DNA from: an uncultured Oscillospiraceae bacterium
Lineage (GTDB): Bacteria; Bacillota; Clostridia; Oscillospirales; Acutalibacteraceae
Direction of reading: 5' to 3'
NCBI GenBank assembly: GCA_900540295.1
Contig: UQFM01000063.1
Location: 1-11,024, forward strand
DNA length: 11,024 bases
Part shown: piece by piece, positions 1 to 5,464 of the stretch
Numbering within the stretch: the stretch's first letter is position 1
Layout of the letters: every line of letters begins with the position of its first letter
Notes under the pieces: generated by a model
Told to the model about the DNA's origin: nothing
Database searches by the model: none
The model's input: only the letters and a program-made list of their open reading frames with translations
Position numbers and translations under genes: made by a program

Positions 1-38
1 TTTGAATACTTTGTATTCAAAGGTCTCCACCGGAGACC
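1..38. repeat. Two abutting perfect inverted repeats
   Basis: Positions 1-9 (TTTGAATAC) and 13-21 (GTATTCAAA) are perfect reverse complements around a TTT loop. Directly after, 22-28 (GGTCTCC) and 32-38 (GGAGACC) pair perfectly around an ACC loop. There is no base between the two hairpins. They lie inside the open frame ending at 94. The first may continue outside the window. Confidence 0.7.
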
Positions 39-94
39 CGCACCTCGGCGCCCCGAAAGCGGACCGCCACGAGAACTGTTCCTGCGAGATGTAA
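2..94 (+). CDS. C-terminal end of an unrecognised protein (5' end outside window)
   Basis: An open frame enters from the left edge and runs 30 codons to a TAA at 92-94. The readable tail ends in a Cys-rich stretch, HENCSCEM, preceded by STGDPHLGAP. About 31 bases separate the stop from the next gene's start, with the next gene's ribosome binding site in between, so the two could be co-transcribed. Third codon positions are mostly G or C, which fits coding DNA. I do not recognise the family. The terminal Cys-Ser-Cys could bind metal or be redox-active, but that is inference. A frame this short is not statistically strong, and the first 38 bases also form two perfect abutting hairpins, so a non-coding reading remains possible. 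Confidence 0.5.
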   Translation: MNTLYSKVSTGDPHLGAPKADRHENCSCEM

Positions 95-125
95 AATCAG
101 AAATACCTGTGAGGGGAGAAAGCAT

Positions 126-860
126 ATGCGTTCTGTAACATGGAATCTTTGGCACGGCTGTCACAAAATCAGCACGGGCTGTAAGCATTGCTATGTGTAC
201 AGAAGCGATGCACGGTACGACCGAAACAGTGCCGAGGTGCATAAAACGCAGAATTTCAATCTCCCTGTGAAAAAAGACCGCAGCGGCAATTATAAAATTC
301 CGTCGGGGACGTGCATTTACACCTGCTTTACTTCTGATTTTTTGTTGGAAGATGCGGATGCGTGGCGGCAAGAGGCTTGGGATATGATTCGGGAGCGGAG
401 CGATTGTACATTTTTGTTTATCACCAAACGGATTGACCGTTTTATGCAGTGTGTGCCGCCCGATTGGGGCGACGGATACGACAACGTGGTGGTTTGCTGT
501 ACGGTGGAAAATCAGGAACGCGCCGATTACCGACTGCCGTATTTACTGTCCGCAAAGGCAAAGCACAAGGAAATTGTGTGTTCTCCGCTTTTAGAACCGA
601 TTGATTTGGAACGGTTTTTAACGGCGGAAATCGAGGGCGTGACCGCGGCGGGGGAATCGGGCGCGCAGGCGCGCTTATGTGATTACGAATGGATTTTACA
701 GATTCGGGCGCAGTGCGTGCAACGAAATATACCGTTTTGGTTTCAGCAGACGGGCGCGCATTTTCAAAAGGACGGAAGAATTTATAACATCCCGCGCCGT
801 GAACAGCATAGCCAGGCAAGAAAAGCGAATATCAATACAGGCAAACGGTTTTATAAATGA
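126..860 (+). CDS. DUF5131 / phage Gp37-Gp68-like three-Cys-motif protein
   Basis: This 244-residue protein begins with SVTWNLWHGCHKISTGC and carries Cys12, Cys19 and Cys22 in a C-x6-C-x2-C arrangement followed by Tyr, the hallmark of the Gp37/Gp68 (DUF5131) family. The rest fits the family: FLFITKR near residues 96-102, CTVENQ near 124-129, and an aromatic C-terminal WFQQTG. The cysteines probably hold a metal or iron-sulfur cluster, but the spacing is not the C-x3-C-x2-C of classical radical SAM enzymes and the biochemical role is unknown to me. Members occur in phages and in bacterial chromosomes, often beside a 'three-Cys-motif partner' protein; none is visible here. The ATG at 126 follows GAGGGGAG at a 7-base spacing, an excellent ribosome binding site. 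The length is normal for the family, with no sign of truncation. Confidence 0.85.
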   Translation: MRSVTWNLWHGCHKISTGCKHCYVYRSDARYDRNSAEVHKTQNFNLPVKKDRSGNYKIPSGTCIYTCFTSDFLLEDADAWRQEAWDMIRERSDCTFLFITKRIDRFMQCVPPDWGDGYDNVVVCCTVENQERADYRLPYLLSAKAKHKEIVCSPLLEPIDLERFLTAEIEGVTAAGESGAQARLCDYEWILQIRAQCVQRNIPFWFQQTGAHFQKDGRIYNIPRREQHSQARKANINTGKRFYK

Positions 861-875
861 GAGGTTAGAAGAATT

Positions 876-906
876 GTCATTCTGAGTGAAGAGAAGAATC
901 TCACAT
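876..906. repeat. Dispersed repeat of the TCATTCTGAG...GAAGAATCTC type
   Basis: The segment starting GTCATTCTGAG and ending GAAGAATCTC, 15 bases after the DUF5131 stop, matches a short intergenic repeat I recall from many bacterial genomes, usually TCATTCTGAGCGAAGCGAAGAATCT. This copy differs by a few bases. It contains ATTCT and AGAAT as a small inverted repeat. The identification is from memory, not from a search. Confidence 0.5.
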
Positions 907-921
907 CGCACAAAGAAAATT

Positions 922-1021
922 TGATACACGCGTAGGGACGGACATCCTTGTCCGTCCGCGACATTCCATCAGACTTCGGCGGGTCGCCGAGGTCGTCGAC
1001 CCCTACACGGTTGGTGTATCA
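922..1021. repeat. Composite palindromic element (two inverted GTAGGG units within 8-bp terminal inverted repeats)
   Basis: The outer ends TGATACAC (922-929) and GTGTATCA (1014-1021) are perfect reverse complements. Inside, a forward unit begins GTAGGG at 932 and forms the stem GGACGGACA/TGTCCGTCC (936-944 with 949-957, loop TCCT). A second unit lies in reverse: GGGTCG (981-986) pairs with CGACCC (997-1002) and ends in CCTAC at 1002-1006. About 100 bases, non-coding. It looks like a small MITE or REP-like element, but no transposase is present and mobility is inference. Confidence 0.65.
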
Positions 1022-1051
1022 TTGTCGGTTTACACTGAATTCAACCTTAAT

Positions 1052-1075
1052 CGGGCGTGCGATGCACGCCCCTAC
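1052..1075. repeat. Palindromic GTAGGGG unit, reverse orientation
   Basis: GGGCGTGC (1053-1060) and GCACGCCC (1064-1071) pair perfectly around a GAT loop, and the unit ends in CTAC at 1072-1075. Read on the minus strand it begins GTAGGGG, the same tag as the neighbouring units, but with a different stem sequence. Confidence 0.65.
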
Positions 1076-1110
1076 GGATTGGACACGATTGTGATTTTAC
1101 GCAAAATCCA

Positions 1111-1166
1111 TAGGGACAGCCCTTGTGGCTGTCCGTTTGCGGGTCGCCGAGGACGCCGACCCCTAC
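1111..1166. repeat. Second head-to-head pair of palindromic GTAGGG units
   Basis: The forward unit TAGGGACAGCC has the stem GGACAGCC/GGCTGTCC (1114-1121 with 1127-1134). Six bases later the reverse unit starting GGGTCGCCGAGG at 1141 ends in CCCCTAC at 1166 and differs from the unit at 981-1006 by only two bases. Forward and reverse units are thus paired as in the element at 922-1021, but the internal spacer is shorter and the outer repeats differ. Confidence 0.65.
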
Positions 1167-1201
1167 GAGTTGGTGCGTTGCGATTTATTTTGTGCAAAAT
1201 C

Positions 1202-1290
1202 GAACCTTGCTCGGGCGGGCGCGAATTTTCTACGAAAACGGGCATCCTTTTGTCTGTTGTGCAAATATTCCCGTGTCGGGGGAATCACCT
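1202..1290. repeat. Decayed copies of the palindromic units
   Basis: From 1202 the bases AACCTT, then TCGGGCG and finally CTACG (up to about 1234) align with the unit and flank at 1043-1076, but the right arm of the stem is degraded. From 1236 ACGGGCATCC followed by TGTCTGT resembles the forward unit at 936-955 with a 2-base insertion. These appear to be eroded members of the same repeat family. The last bases, to about 1320, show nothing I can name. Confidence 0.4.
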
Positions 1291-1320
1291 ACCCTTACGC
1301 GGTTACATTAAGCTTACACA

Positions 1321-1366
1321 AATACCCCCCGCTGATTTTATCAAAATGAAATCAGCGGGGGGTATT
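1321..1366. terminator. Bidirectional stem-loop terminator between converging genes
   Basis: Bases 1321-1338 and 1349-1366 form a perfect 18-bp inverted repeat with a 10-base loop; the core is CCCCCCGCTGAT. It lies 33 bases past the stop of the minus-strand transporter gene and is also the only clear stop signal for the plus-strand DUF5131 gene. The tails are A/T-rich but not pure T runs on either strand. Confidence 0.8.
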
Positions 1367-1398
1367 ATAATATATATTACCTGCTTTAGAGAGATTGC

Positions 1399-2967
1399 TT
1401 ATTCGCTGTCGGCGGGTTTATTATCCGCCTGCATTTGGCGAACCTGCTCTCTGCGGCGAACCTCTAAGTCCGCAAGCATTTGCGCTTTAAATTTACCGTG
1501 TACGTTGAAGAAAATCAGTGAAATGCCATACAGGAAACGTGCGATTGCGGGTGTTACGCAGAAAATGAACCAAAATCCCTGCAACACCTTGTTGTCGGTT
1601 TCACGGACAATGTTGCCGAACACGTCTTTATGTGCAACATAGCCAATCCACGAAATTACAAAGCCCGAAAGCGCATTGTTGATGGAGTTGGCAAGCTTTT
1701 GGAAATAGCCCGAAACCGTTGCAATCAATGCTTCGTTTCGCACGCCGTATTTCCATTCGCCGTAATCGTATACATCGCCTTGTAAAACTGTACCGACAAC
1801 ATCGATTACGCCGTTCGGGAGTCCTGCTAAGGTTAGCATGATGGTGATATATACTAAGTTGACAACAACGCCGACAGGAGTGTTCCATGTCATTGTAGAA
1901 TCCAGCTTAGCAAAAGGCTGGTAGCCGAGTATGTACATCAGCCCGTACATTGCACCGCCGAAAATGCCTGCGGCAATACCGACGGTTCTTGCGCCGAATT
2001 TCCGAATCAGCTTCGGCGTAAGCGGCGTGATAATGAAACGCGGAATACCTGTAAAGAGACTGGAAATGGTCGCATATGTCAGTTTGCCTGCGTTGTGCAT
2101 CCAGAAGAATTTTTCGTTGGATGCGCCGATGCCTTTCAAGCCGTTAAAGAAGTAGTTGAGCTGTAAAATCAGCATCGGACGGTTTTTTAAAGCGATTTTG
2201 AAGGATTCAATAATGCCGACTTCCTTCATTTGCTCACGCGATGCCAGCGGTACGCGCTCCCGCATGACAAAAAAACCGTAAATGGCTGTCACGGCGGAAA
2301 TAATAACCATAATCAGCGCATAGCCGGAGTAAACATCCTGCATGCCGATGACGTTATTGGTTTTGCTGGGTAAAAAGTCAATGAGAATCGGCAGAAGCGC
2401 GGGAAGCCATGCACCGAAAATTTCCATGAATTTTTGCGAAGCCAGCAAGTTGTTGCGTTCGTTGACATTCGGTGTAATGTCGTACGGCATAATCTGCCAA
2501 ATACCGAAATAGCTCATGCCGAGGTTGTGCGCGAAAATCGCGACAACCGCCCATACCACTTTTGCGGTTTGTGTTGTCAAAAAAGACGGCGTGGTAAACA
2601 GCATCAAAATCGCCACTGCCCAAATCGGCGTGGAAATAATGAAATACGGACGAAGCTTGCCCCAGCGCGTACGCGTGCGGTCAATAATCAAGCCTGAGAT
2701 GGAGTCGTCCATTGCGTCATACAGCGTTTCCAAAAACATAATGGTGCCGTACGCGCTGCCTGAAATGCCGAGGAAGCTGATCATAAAGAACTGTCGGTTT
2801 CCGTTGACAAACTCATTTAAGTTTTTTTGACCGAATGCCGTAAGCAAAAAGGCAATCATTTCCCGCAGACGAAGATACCGTCTGTTTTGTGCCGAGGCTT
2901 TCTCGACCTGTTGCTCCACTTCGGTTCCAACGTTTTCTTCCTGTGTTGCGACTGTCGTATCCGCCAA
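1399..2967 (-). CDS. GPH-family (MelB-like, MFS_2) sugar:cation symporter
   Basis: This 522-residue polytopic membrane protein belongs to the glycoside-pentoside-hexuronide:cation symporter family. Such proteins import a sugar, glycoside or glucuronide with H+, Na+ or Li+ across the cytoplasmic membrane. The diagnostic segment is in the early part: LYDAMDDSISGLIID followed by DRTRTRWGKLRPY (about residues 96-108), matching the helix 2 and loop 2-3 signature of MelB. Many long hydrophobic stretches follow, consistent with 12 helices. The N-terminus carries an extra hydrophilic, Glu/Gln-rich tail of about 30 residues. I place the start at a TTG (2967), because AAAGGATGTGA sits just upstream and a good promoter (-10 at 3006-3011) would lie inside the coding region if the ATG at 3015 were used. 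The substrate cannot be told from sequence. Confidence 0.88.
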   Translation of the reverse strand: MADTTVATQEENVGTEVEQQVEKASAQNRRYLRLREMIAFLLTAFGQKNLNEFVNGNRQFFMISFLGISGSAYGTIMFLETLYDAMDDSISGLIIDRTRTRWGKLRPYFIISTPIWAVAILMLFTTPSFLTTQTAKVVWAVVAIFAHNLGMSYFGIWQIMPYDITPNVNERNNLLASQKFMEIFGAWLPALLPILIDFLPSKTNNVIGMQDVYSGYALIMVIISAVTAIYGFFVMRERVPLASREQMKEVGIIESFKIALKNRPMLILQLNYFFNGLKGIGASNEKFFWMHNAGKLTYATISSLFTGIPRFIITPLTPKLIRKFGARTVGIAAGIFGGAMYGLMYILGYQPFAKLDSTMTWNTPVGVVVNLVYITIMLTLAGLPNGVIDVVGTVLQGDVYDYGEWKYGVRNEALIATVSGYFQKLANSINNALSGFVISWIGYVAHKDVFGNIVRETDNKVLQGFWFIFCVTPAIARFLYGISLIFFNVHGKFKAQMLADLEVRRREQVRQMQADNKPADSE

Positions 2968-2971
2968 AAAA

Positions 2972-2990
2972 TCACATCCTTTATATGTGA
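2972..2990 (-). promoter_or_regulatory. Inverted repeat over the transporter's ribosome binding site
   Basis: TCACAT (2972-2977) and ATGTGA (2985-2990) are perfect reverse complements. In the minus-strand transcript the AAAGG of the ribosome binding site falls in the 7-base loop and at its edge. It could be an operator just downstream of the start of transcription or a weak translational hairpin. No regulator is encoded nearby. Confidence 0.35.
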
Positions 2991-3005
2991 GGTTTATCAT
3001 CCTTA

Positions 3006-3034
3006 ATATTAACACATTCCCCCAATCTGTTCAA
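3006..3034 (-). promoter_or_regulatory. Sigma-A-type promoter of the GPH transporter gene
   Basis: On the minus strand TTGAAC (3034-3029) and TAATAT (3011-3006) are separated by exactly 17 bases. Transcription would begin near 2999, leaving about 30 bases to the TTG start at 2967. No terminator is visible between the ribonuclease HI stop and this site, so readthrough from the upstream pair is also possible. Confidence 0.65.
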
Positions 3035-3068
3035 GATGGGAGAAAATATTTTTATATACAAATTTCCG

Positions 3069-3524
3069 TTAAATTTTTGTATATTTTTTCGTTTCCGTGA
3101 CTGCCATTGCATCGCAGCGCTCATTTTCGGGGTGCCCCGCGTGGCCCTTAATCCACACGATGTGTACCTCGTGTGTGTTGCTAAGGGTCAAAAGTGCATC
3201 CCAAAGGTCCGGGTTGAGCGCGGGCTTACCGTCCTTTTTCTTCCAGCCGCGGGCTTTCCAAGAAACCGCCCAGCCTTTGGAAAGTCCGTCCGAAACATAT
3301 TTAGAATCGGTATACAGCGTAACGTCGCACGGACGTTTGAGCGCTTTTAAGCCTTCAATTACGGCGGTCAGCTCCATTTTGTTGTTGGTGGTCTGCGCAC
3401 TGCCGCCCGAAAGCTCTTTTTCTATACCGTTACAGCGCAAAATCGCGCCCCAGCCGCCCGGACCGGGATTTCCCGAACAGGCGCCGTCGGTAAATAATTC
3501 CACTTTTGTTTTTTCTGTACCCAT
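3069..3524 (-). CDS. rnhA: Ribonuclease HI
   Basis: This 151-residue enzyme cleaves the RNA strand of RNA-DNA hybrids, for example R-loops and primer remnants, in the cytoplasm with divalent metal. All catalytic residues of the type 1 family are visible: Asp13 in FTDGACSGNPGPGGWG, Glu51 in NKMELTAVIEGLKAL, Asp73 in LYTDSKYV, His128 in KGHAGHPENERCD and Asp138 in the same segment. The basic substrate-handle region (SWKARGWKKKDGKPALN) is present, as in E. coli RNase HI. The ATG at 3524 is preceded by GAGG at a 6-base spacing; the frame extends to a TTG at 3536, which is less likely. Only 8 bases separate this start from the stop of the HAD phosphatase gene upstream, so the two are probably translated from one message. 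Confidence 0.96.
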   Translation of the reverse strand: MGTEKTKVELFTDGACSGNPGPGGWGAILRCNGIEKELSGGSAQTTNNKMELTAVIEGLKALKRPCDVTLYTDSKYVSDGLSKGWAVSWKARGWKKKDGKPALNPDLWDALLTLSNTHEVHIVWIKGHAGHPENERCDAMAVTETKKYTKI

Positions 3525-3532
3525 AGTGTGCC

Positions 3533-4318
3533 TCAAATATGCATCGAAAAGGATTTTAAAGAATCCTCTACCGCCGTTGCGCGAATGTCGCTTTGTTTAT
3601 ACAAATCCATGTCTGTCACACCCGTCAAAACCAAAACGGACGGAATGCTGTGTTTTTGCCCGATTAAAATATCCGTTTCCAATCGGTCACCGATAAAACA
3701 CAGCTCGTCTTTCTCACAGTGAAAGCGATTGGTTAAATACTCTACCGTAAAGCTGTGCGGTTTGCCCATGATAAGCGGGTCTTTTCCCGTGGACGCCTTG
3801 ATAAGCGCCATCATCGAGCCTGTATCGGGCATAAAGCCGTCCGCTGTCGGGCAGTTGAAATCGGGATGTGTCGCAATATATTCCGCGCCGTTCGCAATGT
3901 ATTTGCAGGCGTCCCACAGCTTTTGATAGGTAAGCGTCGTGTCAAAGCCTAAAACTACAATATCGGGGTTTTCCCGAACAAGCGGAATTCCCGCCGCCTT
4001 GAAGTCGGCAGTCAGGCGCTCGTTGCCGAGCAGATACACCGTTTTGCCCGCACGGTATCGCTTTAAAAAGTCCGCGGTTACATGCGAAGAAATTACAATT
4101 TTATTGTCGGGCACGTCACACCCCATTTTATGCAGTTTTTCACGGCAGACCGCCACGTTATTGGAAGAGTTGTTGGTAAAAAAGCAAAAATCCTTGCCGA
4201 TTTCTTTTACGCGGGTTAAAAAGTCCATTGCGCCGTCAATCAGATTGCCGTCCAGATAAAAAGTACCGTCCATGTCGATAATAAAATACTTTGTTTTTTC
4301 AAAACAGGGGTTTTGCAT
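3533..4318 (-). CDS. HAD-IIA family (NagD-like) phosphatase
   Basis: This 261-residue cytoplasmic hydrolase has the full set of HAD motifs: motif I DMDGT with nucleophile Asp15 and acid/base Asp17, motif II FFTNNSS (about 46-52), motif III Lys186 in MGKPHS, and motif IV GDRLETDI with Asp211 and Asp216. The C2-type cap inserted between motifs II and III marks subclass IIA, which includes NagD, p-nitrophenyl phosphatases and phosphoglycolate phosphatases. The natural substrate cannot be assigned, though small sugar phosphates or nucleotides are usual. I choose the ATG at 4318, which has GGAAAGG about 9 bases upstream; the in-frame ATG at 4339 has no ribosome binding site. The gene is first in a pair with rnhA, whose start lies 8 bases after this stop. 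Confidence 0.9.
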   Translation of the reverse strand: MQNPCFEKTKYFIIDMDGTFYLDGNLIDGAMDFLTRVKEIGKDFCFFTNNSSNNVAVCREKLHKMGCDVPDNKIVISSHVTADFLKRYRAGKTVYLLGNERLTADFKAAGIPLVRENPDIVVLGFDTTLTYQKLWDACKYIANGAEYIATHPDFNCPTADGFMPDTGSMMALIKASTGKDPLIMGKPHSFTVEYLTNRFHCEKDELCFIGDRLETDILIGQKHSIPSVLVLTGVTDMDLYKQSDIRATAVEDSLKSFSMHI

Positions 4319-4352
4319 ATGTGTCGCCCTTTCCTTCATAAAATCACTGTAT

Positions 4353-4361
4353 ATTTTATCA
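4353..4361 (-). promoter_or_regulatory. Possible extended -10 promoter for the phosphatase-rnhA pair
   Basis: On the minus strand TGATAAAAT (4361-4353) matches the extended -10 pattern TGnTATAAT with one mismatch and lies about 35 bases before the ATG at 4318. No convincing -35 element precedes it. A promoter is expected here because a terminator lies just upstream. Confidence 0.35.
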
Positions 4362-4365
4362 CAGG

Positions 4366-4402
4366 CAATAAAAAAAGAAAAGGCGGTTAAACCTTTTCTT
4401 TT
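4366..4402 (-). terminator. Rho-independent terminator after the membrane protein gene
   Basis: In the minus-strand transcript AAAAGAAAAGG (4402-4392) pairs with CCTTTTCTTTT (4383-4373), an 11-bp stem with an 8-base loop. A T-rich tail follows directly. It begins 17 bases after the stop of the gene at 4419-5312 and separates it from the phosphatase gene. The stem is A/T-rich, so it may leak. Confidence 0.7.
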
Positions 4403-4418
4403 ACTTTTTTATTCGGCT

Positions 4419-5312
4419 TTACCACTGCACCGTCCAAAATTCATCGAACTGCAAACCGATTCGACAATCCAGCCCTAAACTGGATAACTGCAAATACATC
4501 GGCAGGGAAGTGCGGATTTCAACAAGCTTTCCGCTTGCTTTTTCAACCTTGATTTCCGACACGGCGCCGTCATAGGCGCAAACCAAATTTTCCATTTTAA
4601 TTTTGCCGTTTACGGCGCTTTCAATCTCCTCTTTGGTAATAATCGAACCGACTGCGCCCGAGCCGTAGCCCGCTTTCGGATTCTGGTCGGGCTGTAACCG
4701 AACGGAAATCATGTAATAGGCGCCGTCCTCTTTGCAGACAGCGTCCGCAATATCATCGGCGGTTAAGTGGCTTGTCGTACCGCGCGGAATAAAGTTTTCC
4801 TGTATTTCGCTGCGTGCGGTAAAGACCGTGTTCGGATTTTCTTCTTTTAAAAAGGAACGCATCAGCGATTTTGCCACGGAAGAAAGAAACGCGTTGCCGC
4901 CCGCTTCCACAACACCGTTGTAATTGGACCCTGTTTTGTGCACGAGCGTTACAGAGGCGGCGTCCGTTTTGGCGCGGTTCAGCACTGCGGCATAATACGC
5001 GGCGATTTCTTCCCTGCTCTGAGGGGCTTTGCTGAAATCGACGCTTTGCGGCATATCCTGCACGTTCCCGTTTGCCGCATTTGTGCCTGGTTGCGATACG
5101 GCGGGTATGTAGACGTCAAAAACGGAAGACCCGCCTGCGGGCAGATATGCCGTACCGTCCGCAGAATACATCCCTTGCGTGTGCGCCATATAAACGGCGA
5201 TATAGACCAAAAAGAAAAACAGAAACAAAAATCCCGCCTTTTCAAACATGTCAAAAAATATATGCCAAAGGCTGACTTTGTCTGTCGTTTTGTTGTTTTG
5301 TGTAGATTGCAT
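4419..5312 (-). CDS. Membrane-anchored protein of unknown function
   Basis: I cannot assign a function to this 297-residue protein. The N-terminal 25 residues are hydrophilic and carry Lys and His. One strong membrane segment follows (about 26-44, AGFLFLFFFLVYIAVYMAH). A low-complexity linker rich in Ser, Gly, Pro and Asn runs to about residue 95, and a folded domain of about 200 residues follows, starting near APQSREEIAAYYAAVLNRAK. With no cleavage site or lipobox visible, a single-pass protein with the domain outside the cell is the likeliest topology. The domain has LTADDIADAVCKEDGAYYMISVRLQ and ITKEEIESAVNGKI, which recall secreted or lipoprotein families of Clostridia with repeated 'thr-ala-asp-asp-ile' type segments; this is memory, not a search. 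The ATG at 5312 has GGGGA upstream, and the promoter at 5356-5384 excludes longer starts. It is transcribed alone. Confidence 0.7.
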   Translation of the reverse strand: MQSTQNNKTTDKVSLWHIFFDMFEKAGFLFLFFFLVYIAVYMAHTQGMYSADGTAYLPAGGSSVFDVYIPAVSQPGTNAANGNVQDMPQSVDFSKAPQSREEIAAYYAAVLNRAKTDAASVTLVHKTGSNYNGVVEAGGNAFLSSVAKSLMRSFLKEENPNTVFTARSEIQENFIPRGTTSHLTADDIADAVCKEDGAYYMISVRLQPDQNPKAGYGSGAVGSIITKEEIESAVNGKIKMENLVCAYDGAVSEIKVEKASGKLVEIRTSLPMYLQLSSLGLDCRIGLQFDEFWTVQW

Positions 5313-5355
5313 ACTGCTTCCCCATATCCGCTTTGTGAAAAGACTGTCAAGATGT

Positions 5356-5384
5356 ATCTTACAGCAGATATTTTGAAAAGTCAA
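5356..5384 (-). promoter_or_regulatory. Sigma-A-type promoter of the membrane protein gene
   Basis: On the minus strand TTGACT (5384-5379) and TAAGAT (5361-5356) are 17 bases apart. The start of transcription would fall near 5349, giving a leader of about 37 bases. A second TTGACA follows at 5349-5344 but has no matching -10 element. Confidence 0.65.
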
Positions 5385-5414
5385 TGAAAAGATATGGATT
5401 TTTTGTGTGCATAG

Positions 5415-5423
5415 TGCTACAAT
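5415..5423 (+). promoter_or_regulatory. Extended -10 promoter of the exoIII-folC operon
   Basis: TGCTACAAT matches TGnTATAAT closely and lies 42 bases before the ATG at 5465. The -35 region shows no good hexamer, which is typical of extended -10 promoters. It is divergent from the promoter at 5356-5384, with about 30 bases between them. Confidence 0.55.
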
Positions 5424-5464
5424 AAGCCGAGAGAAAATGTTGGATTTTCAGGAGGATGTTTGCA

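Noticed and set aside
126..200. Canonical radical SAM enzyme
   Set aside because: The cysteine spacing is C-x6-C-x2-C rather than C-x3-C-x2-C, which fits Gp37/Gp68 (DUF5131) instead.
442..819. 125-codon frame opposite the DUF5131 gene
   Set aside because: Pro/Arg-rich antisense translation with no motif; the plus-strand gene has a clear family signature and ribosome binding site.
922..1170. CRISPR array
   Set aside because: The repeats are palindromic, vary in stem sequence and orientation, and have irregular spacing; there are no uniform spacers and no cas genes.
1022..1642. 206-codon open frame on the plus strand
   Set aside because: It runs through the palindromic repeat cluster and then antisense to the transporter gene, its translation is Cys/Arg-rich without any family motif, and it has no ribosome binding site. 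It also crosses the terminator.
5344..5349. TTGACA on the minus strand as the -35 element for the membrane protein gene
   Set aside because: The spacing leads to TATGGG at 18 bases, a poor -10, and would put the start of transcription at or beyond the ribosome binding site; the TTGACT/TAAGAT pair upstream fits better.
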